Below are positions 44,615 through 53,389 of a stretch of DNA of 64,000 bases, piece by piece. Where the stretch lies: contig NZ_CP029193.1 of the NCBI RefSeq assembly GCF_008642355.1, positions 3,310,001-3,374,000 on the forward strand. Reading direction: 5' to 3'. Source of the DNA: Streptomyces venezuelae (lineage in GTDB: Bacteria > Actinomycetota > Actinomycetes > Streptomycetales > Streptomycetaceae). The notes under the pieces are model-generated. The model searched no databases and had not been told where the DNA came from. It saw only the letters and a list, made by a program, of their open reading frames with translations. The position numbers were made by a program, and so were the translations under genes. The first letter of the stretch is position 1. Each line of letters opens with the position of its first letter.

Positions 44615-44649
44615 CGACGACTTGAACGCGTGGGGCGCTCAAGTCGTCG
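44615..44649 (-). promoter_or_regulatory. 11-base-arm hairpin in leader of second rpf-like gene
   Basis: CGACGACTTGA (44615-44625) and TCAAGTCGTCG (44639-44649) form a perfect stem with a 13-base loop, ending 26 bases upstream of the start codon. It could be an operator or a leader RNA structure controlling translation. Confidence 0.5.
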
Positions 44650-44727
44650 TGAACGTAGCCGCAGTCGAACGCTTGTCACAAGTCGATGCAGCGGAGATCA
44701 CGCGAACATCACAGTCGTGACGAGGCG

Positions 44728-46005
44728 TCAGTCGGGTGCCGATGTCTGTGCGGTCGTGAACTTCACCGGCAGGGTGCGCAGTCCCCGCATGATCAGTCCG
44801 CCACGCCACCGCAAATCATCCGGTTCCGCCGCGAGTTGCAGGTCGGGGAGGCGCCGGAGCAGCGTCGCGAGGGCGGTCTGGCCCTCCAGACGGGCGAGCG
44901 GGGCGCCGAGGCAGTAGTGGATTCCGTGCCCGTAACCGAGGTGCTGGTTGTCGCGACGGGAAAGATCGAGCGTGTCGGGGTCGTCGAACCGGGCGGGGTC
45001 GCGGTCGGCGGCGGCGAGCACGACGAGGACGGGGTCGCCGGCGGCGATGTCCTGTCCGCCGATGGTGAGCGGCCCGGTCGCGAAGCGCCAGGTCGCGAGC
45101 TCCACGGGTCCGTCGAAGCGGAGGAGTTCCTCCACGCCGGTCTCCAGGAGCCCCGTGTCGCCCTCGGACAGGGCCTTCTGGAGACGGGCGCGCTGTTCGG
45201 GGTGGGTGAGGAGGGCGTACACGCCGTTGCCGATGAGGTTCACGGTGGTCTCGAACCCGGCGAAGAGAAGGATGAACGCCATGGCGGCGGCCTCGTTCTC
45301 GGTGAGGTGCTCGCCGTGGTCGGACGCCTTGATGAGGCCGGAGATGAGGTCGTCGCCGGGTTCGAGGCGCTTGCGGTGGATGAGTTCGGCGAGGTAGCCG
45401 CGCATCTTCTTCACGGACCGGGCGACGCCGCCGCGCGGGCCGCCGCCGTGCCGGATCATCATGCCCGCCCAGTCGCGGAAGTCGTCCTGGTCCTCGCGCG
45501 GGACGCCGAGGAGGTCGCAGATGGCGTAGATGGGGAGGGGGAAGGCGAACTCGTGGATGAGGTCGGCGGAGCCCTCTTCGATGAACTTGTCGATGAGCTG
45601 GTCCGTCAGCTCCTGCACGCGCGGTGCGAATTCGGCCACGCGGCGGGGGGTGAAGGCCTTGGAGACGAGGCGGCGCAGGCGGGTGTGGTCCGGCGGGTCG
45701 ATGTTGAGCAGGTGCGTCATCAGGTTGGCGCTGCGTTCGCCGGGGATGCCGGTCTTGCGTTTCGCGTGTGCGGGCTCGTCGTGGTGGGCCGGGTTCTTGC
45801 TGAGGCGTTGGTCTGCGAGGGCTTGGCGGGCGTCTGCGTAGCGGGTGACCAGCCAGGCGTCCACGCCGCTCGGGAGGCGCTGCTTGCGTACGGGCTCGTG
45901 CTCGCGCAGCCAGGCGTACGCGGGGTACGGGTCTGCGGCGAACTCCCACGTGAAGAGTTCCGGTTCCGTGGTGTCCCCGAGCGGGGCGGGCTGTCCGTCG
46001 TGCAT
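44728..46005 (-). CDS. cytochrome P450
   Basis: This 425-residue soluble bacterial P450 has the I-helix LLFAGFETTVN (AGxET), the K-helix ExxR in EELLRFDGPVE, and the haem-binding LGYGHGIHYCLGAPLARLE with the thiolate ligand Cys365. The usual FGxGxHxC has Tyr in place of Phe. It is expected to be a monooxygenase needing ferredoxin partners, none of which is adjacent. Start ATG 46005 fits the family N terminus; the ribosome-binding site is weak. Substrate unknown. Confidence 0.95.
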   Translation of the reverse strand: MHDGQPAPLGDTTEPELFTWEFAADPYPAYAWLREHEPVRKQRLPSGVDAWLVTRYADARQALADQRLSKNPAHHDEPAHAKRKTGIPGERSANLMTHLLNIDPPDHTRLRRLVSKAFTPRRVAEFAPRVQELTDQLIDKFIEEGSADLIHEFAFPLPIYAICDLLGVPREDQDDFRDWAGMMIRHGGGPRGGVARSVKKMRGYLAELIHRKRLEPGDDLISGLIKASDHGEHLTENEAAAMAFILLFAGFETTVNLIGNGVYALLTHPEQRARLQKALSEGDTGLLETGVEELLRFDGPVELATWRFATGPLTIGGQDIAAGDPVLVVLAAADRDPARFDDPDTLDLSRRDNQHLGYGHGIHYCLGAPLARLEGQTALATLLRRLPDLQLAAEPDDLRWRGGLIMRGLRTLPVKFTTAQTSAPD

Positions 46006-46157
46006 GGAGTGACGGTATCCGGGGGCGGGGCGGGGTATCTCGGTGCGTTGCCGGGTGCGGGTGCTTCGTGGTTGCTCGCGCAGGTCCTCGCGCCCTGAAC
46101 AGCACTTCCGCCGCCGGGACCGTGTCGCTGAGGAACCTCCGCCACCGGGCCGCTTCC

Positions 46158-47165
46158 CTAGCGTGCCTCCGCCGTCAGGATTGCGTCCCTGTATGCCCGT
46201 GCCGCTGCCCTCAGGGCCGCCTCCGGGTCCACGCCCTCCGACTCCGCTCGTAGTGCCAGCGTCAGGAGTTCGTAGCCGATGCCCTCCCCCGGAGGGATCG
46301 GGACCTCCAGGCCTGCCGTGCGTACGCGCGAGGCGAGCTTCGCCGTCAGGGCGAGGGACGGCTGGCCGAGGGGGATGCCCTCCGTCAGTGACGTGCGGCG
46401 TTTTTCCTCCGCCTTCGTGCGGAGCCAGTGCGCGCGTACGTCCTCGGGGGTCTGCGCCGAGTCGTCGCCGAAGACGTGCGGGTGGCGGTGGATCAGCTTC
46501 TCCACGATGCCCGCCGCCACGTCGTCGATGGAGAAGGGGACCTCCTCGGGGGACTCGTCCGCCGGTTCCTCCGCGATCCGTGCGTGGAAGACCACCTGGA
46601 GCAGGACGTCGCCCAGTTCCTCGCGGAGTTCCTCCCTGTCGCCCTCCTCGATCGCCTCGACGAGTTCGTACGCCTCCTCGATCGCGTACTTCGCCAGACC
46701 CTTGTGGGTTTGCCGGGAGGACCACGGGCACTCCTCGCGGATGCGGTCCATGACCTGGACCAGGTCCAGCAGGCGCGCGCCCGGCAGGTCGTACGAGGCG
46801 GGGAGGAGTTCCAGGTCCGGCATGGCGACACGGCCCGTGCCCGCGAGCCGGGCCAGGCCGTCCGTCAGCGCCCGGTCGCCCTCGGCCGTCGCGACGACCA
46901 GCACCGTGCGGCCCCCCGCGCACGCCTCGACCAGCTCCTGCGCGGTGGGTGCCGCCTGCTCCACCCGGACGCCCGCCTCCCGCAGGTACGGCAGCTGCGG
47001 GTGCGACGCGTCGGCGCACAGCACCTCGTCGGCGGCGTGCAGCGCCTGCCAGGCGGGCCAGGAGAGCAGGCCGGGCGCCACCCGGTGGCTGGTGGTGAGG
47101 AGGATGACGCGGCCCACGGGCGGGGCGGCGGAATCGGCCGGGGGCGGAGTGTCGGTCTGGTTCAC
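46158..47165 (-). CDS. mazG: MazG-type nucleoside triphosphate pyrophosphohydrolase
   Basis: The 335-residue protein has a MazG domain (about residues 140-320) with the metal-binding EEAYELVEAIEEGDREELREELGDVLLQVVFHARIAEE motif (ExxE...ExxD). The N-terminal 130 residues (VILLTTSHRVAPGLLSWPAWQALHAADEVL...) resemble a degenerate tetrapyrrole-methylase fold, like the two-domain YabN proteins. It hydrolyses abnormal or excess NTPs. It is followed by other cell-envelope and signalling genes, without evident operon partners. Confidence 0.92.
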   Translation of the reverse strand: MNQTDTPPPADSAAPPVGRVILLTTSHRVAPGLLSWPAWQALHAADEVLCADASHPQLPYLREAGVRVEQAAPTAQELVEACAGGRTVLVVATAEGDRALTDGLARLAGTGRVAMPDLELLPASYDLPGARLLDLVQVMDRIREECPWSSRQTHKGLAKYAIEEAYELVEAIEEGDREELREELGDVLLQVVFHARIAEEPADESPEEVPFSIDDVAAGIVEKLIHRHPHVFGDDSAQTPEDVRAHWLRTKAEEKRRTSLTEGIPLGQPSLALTAKLASRVRTAGLEVPIPPGEGIGYELLTLALRAESEGVDPEAALRAAARAYRDAILTAEAR

Positions 47166-47198
47166 CCGTCGAACGTAACCCAGCGGGGGCGCGCGTTC

Positions 47199-47870
47199 TT
47201 ACGCCGGCTGTTCCGGCGTACCCGAACCCGTCTTCGTGACCTGCCGCACCCACGGCGTCTTCGCGTCCGTGCGCTTGTTCTTGTCGACGTCCCACGTGCC
47301 GTACCGCGGGTTCAGGTCGATGTCGAGCTTCTTCGACGCGGCCGTCAGCGCCTTCCAGAAGACCGCCTGGCCCTCCGGCGAGTTCATGTCCGCGCCCAGC
47401 TTCGCCGACAGCTTCTGCGCCTCGATCTCCGTGCGCAGGCTGTCGTCGAGGCGGGCCGGGGCGACGTTGTACTGCCGCAGCCAGCCCTCCTCCAGCGCCT
47501 TCCTGCCGCCCGACTGCTGCTCCATGCCCCGGCGCATGGTCTGGATGTCGCGGCGCGTGACGGTCACCCCGGCGTCGGTGGCCGCGCGGTGCAGGACCTT
47601 GTCCAGGACCATCGTGTGGAGCGTGGCGCGGGTGAGGCCGCCGGACTTGGCGATGGCCTGCGCGTACTGCGCGTCGTCGGGGATGGCCGACCGCTGCGCG
47701 TCCCGCACCTCGTTCACCCGGCCCTCCAGCTGCGCGACCGTGATGCGGTCGTCGCCGACGACGGCGGCGGCACCTGGGTGCGCGTCGCTTCCGCAGGCGG
47801 TCAGCAGGGGGGCCGCGGCGATCGCGGCCGCGGAGAGGATGAGCGCTGTACGACGACGACGGCGGTGCAA
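47199..47870 (-). CDS. SurA N-terminal domain-like lipoprotein
   Basis: The 223-residue lipoprotein has a lipobox LLTAC with Cys26. It contains the SurA-like chaperone segment AAVVGDDRITVAQLEGRVNEVRDAQR...LTRATLHTMVLDKVLHRAATDAGVTVTRRDI and no PPIase domain. A TTG start at 47870 is supported by GGGAGG five bases upstream. It likely assists folding of exported proteins at the outside of the membrane. It lies upstream of mazG on the same strand. Confidence 0.88.
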   Translation of the reverse strand: MHRRRRRTALILSAAAIAAAPLLTACGSDAHPGAAAVVGDDRITVAQLEGRVNEVRDAQRSAIPDDAQYAQAIAKSGGLTRATLHTMVLDKVLHRAATDAGVTVTRRDIQTMRRGMEQQSGGRKALEEGWLRQYNVAPARLDDSLRTEIEAQKLSAKLGADMNSPEGQAVFWKALTAASKKLDIDLNPRYGTWDVDKNKRTDAKTPWVRQVTKTGSGTPEQPA

Positions 47871-48031
47871 GTGAGCCTCCCGGTGGAGATTGTGCGGCGG
47901 TGCACAAAGTCTTGCGGTGATCGATGTTAGGGAGTGACCGGCTTGTCGGCCAGCCATTCGACACGTATTCGACCAACGATTTCCCGGGAGTTGGGGCACC
48001 CTTCCGCGGGGCCCACCCAGCCGTACGGGCG

Positions 48032-49552
48032 TCAGCCGCGCACTTGTCCGAGCCACTGCAGCGTCCGCATGATCTCCGCGGGGAACGGGTGCCCCGGCCC
48101 GTGCAGCAGCTCCGCGTCGTGCAGGAGCCGCGCCAGCGTGTCGTGGGCGGCGGTCCGGTCGCCGAGGGCGAGGAGCAGGTGGCCGATGCGGCGGCGGATC
48201 TCCAGGGACTGACGGCGGTCGTCCGTCGCGTACTGGTTCTCGTAATAGGGGAGCAGCGAGCGGTACTCGGCGAGCGCGGCCGCCGGTTCGCCGAGCTGCT
48301 CCAGGCACTGCGCGGCCTCGTACCGGAACTGGAGCGAGTGCGGGTCCGCCTGCCCGGACTCGGCGGCGCGCTCGTCGGCGAGGCGGCGCAGCTCGGGCAG
48401 GGCGCGGCGGTACTGGCCGTCGTCCATGAGGGTCGCCGCGTACTGCTTGCGCAGGGTGCGGACGACGGGTGAGTGCTCGCCGTGCTGGGCGGCGGCGGCC
48501 GGGAGGATCGCGCCGAGGATGTCGACGGCCTGGGTGATGCGGCCCTCGCCGAGGAGCCGCTTGACGTCGTCGACGGCTCGGGCGACGTCCTGCTGGGGCA
48601 CGGCGCCCGGCGGCTGCGCGGGCATGTCGGGCGCGGCGGCGGGCGTCGCGGCCCGGTCCGGCCACGGCGCGTGCGGGCGCAGGAAGGGGCGGGTGGGGTC
48701 GAGGGGGCGGCCGGAGGGGATGCCGCGGCCGGGCAGGAGCGGCGCCAGTTCCTCGTAGACCTCCTGGGCGCTGCCGTGGCGGTGCTGGGGGTCCTTGGCG
48801 AGCAGCCGCAGGACGAGGGCCTCCAGGGCCTCGGGCACTTCGGGGCGCAGGCGGCGCACCGGCAGCGGGGGTTCGTAGAGGTGGCGGTGGAGGACGCCGA
48901 GCGCGGTGGACCCGGAGAACGGGACGTCGCCGCTGAGGAGTTCGTGCAGGAGCACGCCGAGCGCGTACAGGTCGGTGTACGGGCCGACGGCGCCGCCCAT
49001 CGCCTGCTCCGGCGCCATGTAGGCGGGGCTGCCGATCGGCGATCCGGTGTGCGTGAGGCGAGTGGTGTCCGTGTCCATCACGGAGGCGATGCCGAGGTCG
49101 AGGATGGAGACGGTGCCGTCCTGCTTGACCATGACGTTCCGCGGCTTGAGGTCGCGGTGCACGATCGGCACGGCGTGGACGGCGGAGAGCACGGCGCACA
49201 GCTGGGCGGCGATCGCGACGGCCCACTGCCAGGGGTAGGGGTCGTGCTCGGCGAGGTGGTCGCCGAGGTCCGCGCCGTCGACGTACTGCATGACGAGGTA
49301 GAGGTCCTCGCCCTCGCTGCCCGCGTCGTGCACGGTGACGAGTCCCGGGTGGTCGACCTGCGCGGTGACGCGGCACTCGCGCACGAACCGGCGGCGCAGC
49401 TCCTCGGCCTCGGCGCCCGCGACCCGGTCGGGGCGGAGCAGCTTCACGGCGACGCGGCGGTCCAGGCGCTGGTCGTACGCCGTCCAGACCTGGCCCATGC
49501 CGCCCTGGCCGATGAGGGTGGAGAGTTCGTAGCGCCCCGCGACGACGCGCAC
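48032..49552 (-). CDS. serine/threonine protein kinase with C-terminal helical repeats
   Basis: The 506-residue Hanks-type kinase has glycine loop GQGGMG (15-20), lysine VAVKLL (Lys37), catalytic loop HRDLKPRN (132-139) and activation-region SPAYMAPEQ. The metal-binding DFG reads DLG (152-154). After residue 330 there is no membrane helix; a TPR-like alpha-helical region follows (YRRALPELRRLADERAAESG...AALAEYRSLLPYYENQY). It is thus a soluble kinase. It overlaps or nearly abuts the membrane protein gene at 49555, which may be its partner. Confidence 0.93.
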   Translation of the reverse strand: MRVVAGRYELSTLIGQGGMGQVWTAYDQRLDRRVAVKLLRPDRVAGAEAEELRRRFVRECRVTAQVDHPGLVTVHDAGSEGEDLYLVMQYVDGADLGDHLAEHDPYPWQWAVAIAAQLCAVLSAVHAVPIVHRDLKPRNVMVKQDGTVSILDLGIASVMDTDTTRLTHTGSPIGSPAYMAPEQAMGGAVGPYTDLYALGVLLHELLSGDVPFSGSTALGVLHRHLYEPPLPVRRLRPEVPEALEALVLRLLAKDPQHRHGSAQEVYEELAPLLPGRGIPSGRPLDPTRPFLRPHAPWPDRAATPAAAPDMPAQPPGAVPQQDVARAVDDVKRLLGEGRITQAVDILGAILPAAAAQHGEHSPVVRTLRKQYAATLMDDGQYRRALPELRRLADERAAESGQADPHSLQFRYEAAQCLEQLGEPAAALAEYRSLLPYYENQYATDDRRQSLEIRRRIGHLLLALGDRTAAHDTLARLLHDAELLHGPGHPFPAEIMRTLQWLGQVRG

Positions 49553-49554
49553 GG

Positions 49555-50175
49555 TCAGCTGCCGCCTTCCTGCTTGCGCAGGTAGTCGCTCAGCTCGTCG
49601 AGCTCGGCACGGACCTGGTCGATGCGGACGGGCGCGGGGCGCGCGGGCGCGGGCGGCGGTGTGGTGTGGCCGAGCTGGGTGGGCTGGATGTGGACGGGGC
49701 CCGGCGGTGTGGGCGCGGGGCCCGGGGCGGGGGCGGTCTGCTGCGGGTAGCCGTACGAGGCCTGCGGCTGCTGCGGTGCGTACCCCGTGTACTGCTGCGG
49801 CTGGGGCTGGGGCTGGGGCTGGGGCTGCTGTCGGTACGGGCTGAAGTGCCGGAGGTCCCCGTACAGGTAGTAGGCGACGGCGGCCACCATCGTGCAGAGC
49901 ATGACCACCATGCCCGCGCTGCCGGGGCCCTGGAACTCCTCCTCCCCCGGGTCGACGCCGATGAGGGCGAGGGCCAGGACGTCGAGCGCCGTCACGAGGC
50001 CGAAGAGGAGCCAGTTGTGGGCCTTGCGCGTCACGAGGGCGAGCCGCAGCATCGCGGCCCACGCGAGCAGGCCGCACGTGAGCACCGTGAGCACCACGAA
50101 CAGCACGCGCAGCGTCACATGCGTCCCCCTGGAAGGGGGGTGCGGGTGCTGCGGCGCATAGCCGTGGCCGTGCAT
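49555..50175 (-). CDS. membrane protein with Gln/Pro-rich region, hypothetical
   Basis: The 206-residue protein has three hydrophobic segments (LFVVLTVLTCGLLAWAAML, WLLFGLVTALDVLALALIGV, GMVVMLCTMVAAVAYYLYG). A PQ-repeat stretch (QPQPQPQPQPQQ), a Gln/Pro/Tyr-rich linker and a charged C-terminal helix (VRIDQVRAELDELSDYLRKQ) follow. It precedes the kinase gene with two bases between. The cytoplasmic tail could dock the kinase; that is a suggestion from the arrangement only. Confidence 0.85.
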   Translation of the reverse strand: MHGHGYAPQHPHPPSRGTHVTLRVLFVVLTVLTCGLLAWAAMLRLALVTRKAHNWLLFGLVTALDVLALALIGVDPGEEEFQGPGSAGMVVMLCTMVAAVAYYLYGDLRHFSPYRQQPQPQPQPQPQQYTGYAPQQPQASYGYPQQTAPAPGPAPTPPGPVHIQPTQLGHTTPPPAPARPAPVRIDQVRAELDELSDYLRKQEGGS

Positions 50176-50275
50176 GGCTGCTCCTGTTGCCTGTTGAACG
50201 AACGGGTGAGGGTTCGAGCGTATAGGCCGACCGCGGCGACGGGTCCCGGGTTGTACCGAACCGTTGTCGTACTGG

Positions 50276-52405
50276 TCACGCGGCCCCGGGCGGAAGGGTT
50301 CCCTCCGTCAGTCCGTCGTGCATGCCGCGCACCAGCCGGTCGCCGAGCAGGGCCGCGCGGCGCACCGCGTCCTCGAACTCGGCGAGGCGGCGGAACCGCT
50401 CGCTGTACGTGTGCTGTCCGGCGAGCGGAAGGCGGGGCAGCTGGAGGCGGCGGACGTCGAGCCGGGCGGACGTCGACGCGTAACTGCTGGCCTGGCGGTG
50501 GTTGGCGGTGCCGCGCAGGAACCCGGCGAGGAACCACGGGTCGAGCGCGGCGGGGTCCGGGCGCAGCAGGGCGAGGCCGCGGCCGAGTGCGGCACCCGCG
50601 GTGGCCTCGTCGATGACGCGGGCGGCCGTGCCGCCGCCGAACACGGGGACGACGACGTCGCCGGGGGCGGTGCGCAGGGGCTCGACGTCGTCCGAACCGT
50701 GGGTGCCGTTGCTGTCGTGGGCGGTGCCGGAGGGCGCGGCGCCCGTCAGTACGTCGTGGTCGGTGAGGACGGGCGTGCCGCCGGGTCCTTCGCCGGTGCC
50801 GGTGTGGAGGGTGAGGGCGCCGGCGCGGGCCAGCTCGCCGACGGTGGTGAGCGGCGGCCTGGGGGTGTCCTCGGTGTCGCTGGGGGTGAGATCGTCCGGC
50901 GGGGGCGCGAGGTCGGCGGCGCGGCGCAGTGCCTCGCCCAGTCCGTGCCGGACGGCCAGGAGCTCCGCGCCGTCCCCGGCCGCGGCGGGCGGCGGAAGAT
51001 GGCGGGCGGGCGCCAGGTCGACCTCGTCGTCGAGGAGTTCGAGCACGGGGACGCTGCGGGCGGCGCCGGGCCGCTCGTCGAGCGTGCCGTGCCGTTCGAC
51101 GTGCTCCCAGGCGTCGAGGACCGCGTCCTGGACGGCGGGCCACAGCTGTTTGTCCCGTCCGTCGGCGGCCAGGACACCGGCCGTCTCCACGAGCAGCAGC
51201 TCGGGCGCGGGCCGCGCCGCGGGCCCCGGCTTGCGCAGCACCCAGATGTGCAGGGGCAGGTTGTACGGGGGTGCCGCGCCGGCGGGCAGCGCGACGACGG
51301 CGCGGAGCGCGCCGCGGCGCAGCAGGTCGGCGCGGATGCGGCGCCCTGAGCGGCGGGACGCGGCGGCGGGCGGCATGAGGAGGACGGCGGTGCCGCCGTC
51401 GGTGAGCCGGGCCAACGCATGCTGCACCCAGGCGAGTTCGGACTCGGAGCGGGCCGGGAAACCGTACTCCCAGCGGGGGTCGTAGGCCAGTTCGTCGTGC
51501 CCCCAGTTGCGTTCGTTGAACGGTGGGTGGCAGAGCACGACGTCCGCCTTGCGGTCGTCGTAGGCGTCGGCGCGCAGGGTGTCGGCGGCCATGGTGCGCA
51601 CGGTCGCGTCGGAGTGCAGCGCCAGGCGCAGCGCGGTGAGGGCGGCGAGCTCCGGGTTGCTGTCCTGGCCGTACAGGTACTGGTCGGGGCGCGGCGGGAC
51701 GGCGCGCAGCAGGGCACCGGTGCCGCAGGCGGGGTCGAGGACGGTGCGGGCGGGGACGGCGCTTCCGGTGCTCCCACTGCTCCCGGCGGGGGCGGTGCTC
51801 CCGGCGATGCGGGCCATCAGCTCGGCGGGGCCCGCCGGGGTGAGCGTGTACTGGCGGGGGTTGGCGTCGGTCTGCCGGCCGAGCAGGAACTCGTACGTCT
51901 GCATGGCGCCCAGCTCGGACGCCAGCTCGGCGGCGCCGCGCAGCAGCGGGACGGTCGGCAGGAGTTCGGCGGCCGTCGGAACCCGGACGGCACGCCTTCT
52001 CCGTACGCCGAACCGCATCGCGACCGTCTCGTCCAGCGCGTCCGGCAGGAGCTGCGCCATCCGCTCGTCGGAGACGGCGCTCACCGCGAGCCAGTCGGTG
52101 GGCCGGTCGCGGAGCAGGAGCAGGGCGCATCCGGTGTGCAGCAGGGCGGCGACGGGACCCGCGGGGTGCCCGGCGAGCTGCTGCCAGACGCGTTCGCGGA
52201 GGGGCACCTCGACGAGCTTTCCCTGCGCGCGCAGCCAGTGCTCGACCTGGGAGAGCGCGAAGGAGGGGCTGGTCTCGGTGCCACCGACCGGTTTGGGGAA
52301 GTCGCCGTGCCTGCGGCGCCAGTTGCTGACGGCCGCCCGGCCGACTCCCGCGAGACGGGCGATCCCTGCGGCGGTGACCTCGGTCGTGTCGTTCCGCGGC
52401 GTCAT
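50276..52405 (-). CDS. solitary N6-DNA methylase-like protein with HTH and specificity-like domain
   Basis: The 709-residue protein has an N-terminal helix-turn-helix (about 10-45, GIARLAGVGRAAVSNWRRRHG) and then a type I HsdM-like domain with the SAM motif DPACGTG (224-230). Motif IV reads HPPF (293-296) in VVLCHPPFNERNWG, whereas (N/D/S)PPY/F is required in active N6-adenine methylases. The C-terminal part (about 530-709, LDPWFLAGFLRGTANHRQASSYASTSARLDVRRLQLPRLP) resembles a type I specificity (S) half. No restriction subunit is near. It may be an orphan methylase or an inactive DNA-binding regulator. Confidence 0.88.
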   Translation of the reverse strand: MTPRNDTTEVTAAGIARLAGVGRAAVSNWRRRHGDFPKPVGGTETSPSFALSQVEHWLRAQGKLVEVPLRERVWQQLAGHPAGPVAALLHTGCALLLLRDRPTDWLAVSAVSDERMAQLLPDALDETVAMRFGVRRRRAVRVPTAAELLPTVPLLRGAAELASELGAMQTYEFLLGRQTDANPRQYTLTPAGPAELMARIAGSTAPAGSSGSTGSAVPARTVLDPACGTGALLRAVPPRPDQYLYGQDSNPELAALTALRLALHSDATVRTMAADTLRADAYDDRKADVVLCHPPFNERNWGHDELAYDPRWEYGFPARSESELAWVQHALARLTDGGTAVLLMPPAAASRRSGRRIRADLLRRGALRAVVALPAGAAPPYNLPLHIWVLRKPGPAARPAPELLLVETAGVLAADGRDKQLWPAVQDAVLDAWEHVERHGTLDERPGAARSVPVLELLDDEVDLAPARHLPPPAAAGDGAELLAVRHGLGEALRRAADLAPPPDDLTPSDTEDTPRPPLTTVGELARAGALTLHTGTGEGPGGTPVLTDHDVLTGAAPSGTAHDSNGTHGSDDVEPLRTAPGDVVVPVFGGGTAARVIDEATAGAALGRGLALLRPDPAALDPWFLAGFLRGTANHRQASSYASTSARLDVRRLQLPRLPLAGQHTYSERFRRLAEFEDAVRRAALLGDRLVRGMHDGLTEGTLPPGAA

Positions 52406-52592
52406 CTGGTGGCTCCCCTCGAACGCGCGGGGTCAGTCGCGCGGCGTCGAGCATACCCAGGGGTCACGCGGGCGCGACCGCACGGACCGCTTCACGCCCG
52501 TTAACTCGGGTTCCACCAACTCTCGTGTTGACTCGGTTCACACTCACCTGCTCTGATGTTGCCCACCGAACGAGTTCCCCAGGGGGATTTCC

Positions 52593-53378
52593 ATGCGTCA
52601 CCGTCATCACCGTCGTCACCAGCTGCGCCGCACCGCCGCCGTCGCGGCCGCCCTGGTCGCCGCGACCGTCGGCCTCACGGCCTGCGGCTCGGAGTCGGGC
52701 AAGGACAAGCCGAAGGAGCCCTTCGCGGGCATGAGCGGCACGGAGATCGTCGACAAGGCGGTCGAAGCGACGAAGGGCGCCACGTCGCTCCGGCTCGTGG
52801 GCGACATCGACGACGACGAGACCGGCCGGATGAAGATGGACCTGGCCCTGGACACGTCGGGCAAGTGCGCGGGCACCATGGCGACCGCCGACGAGGGCTC
52901 GTTCGACCTGATCGTCCCCGGCAACGGCACGGTCTACATGAAGTACGACGAGAAGTTCCTGCGCGCCCAGAGCAAGGGCGAGCCCGCGGACCAGACGGCG
53001 GCGGCGGTCGAGATGCTCGCCGACCGCTGGTCGAAGACGAAGGCGTCGGGCGCGGACGCGAAGGACATCGCGGGCATGTGCGATCTCGACGACCTGCTCG
53101 CGGAGTTCGAGGGCGAGATCAACTCGAACGCCCGCAGGGGCGCGACGACGGAGCTCGACGGCACCCCGGCGATCAGGATCGACGCGCACGACGCCGAGGA
53201 GAAGTACACGATCTACGTCGCCACGGAGGGCAAGCCGTACCTGCTGAAGATCATCGACGCGGAGGCGAAGAAGACCGGGCCCGGCCCCGAGCACATCACG
53301 TTCAGCAAGTACGACAAGCCGGTGAAGACGACGCCGCCGGCGGGCAAGGTCATCGACCTGGACAAGCTGGGCGGGTAA
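52593..53378 (+). CDS. lipoprotein, LppX/LolA-like fold candidate
   Basis: The 261-residue protein has a basic N terminus and lipobox VGLTAC (Cys31). The mature part, GMSGTEIVDKAVEATKGATSLRLVGDI...DLALDTSGKCAGTMATADEGSFDLIV...VYMKYDEKFLR, resembles actinobacterial LppX/LprG-type lipid-binding lipoproteins. The C-terminal IYVATEGKPYLLKIIDAEA agrees. It is anchored outside the membrane and may carry a lipid or sense the envelope. It is divergent from the methylase-like gene. Confidence 0.85.
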   Translation: MRHRHHRRHQLRRTAAVAAALVAATVGLTACGSESGKDKPKEPFAGMSGTEIVDKAVEATKGATSLRLVGDIDDDETGRMKMDLALDTSGKCAGTMATADEGSFDLIVPGNGTVYMKYDEKFLRAQSKGEPADQTAAAVEMLADRWSKTKASGADAKDIAGMCDLDDLLAEFEGEINSNARRGATTELDGTPAIRIDAHDAEEKYTIYVATEGKPYLLKIIDAEAKKTGPGPEHITFSKYDKPVKTTPPAGKVIDLDKLGG

Positions 53379-53389
53379 CCGTACGAGCG

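Noticed and set aside
44728..47976. A very long leftward frame spanning the P450, mazG and SurA-like region
   Set aside because: Only the 3' part (P450, from ATG 46005) has protein-like sequence. The upstream part is a shadow of mazG and the lipoprotein gene.
49797..49830. GGGGCT hexamer repeats
   Set aside because: They encode the PQ repeat of the membrane protein at 49555 and need no other explanation.
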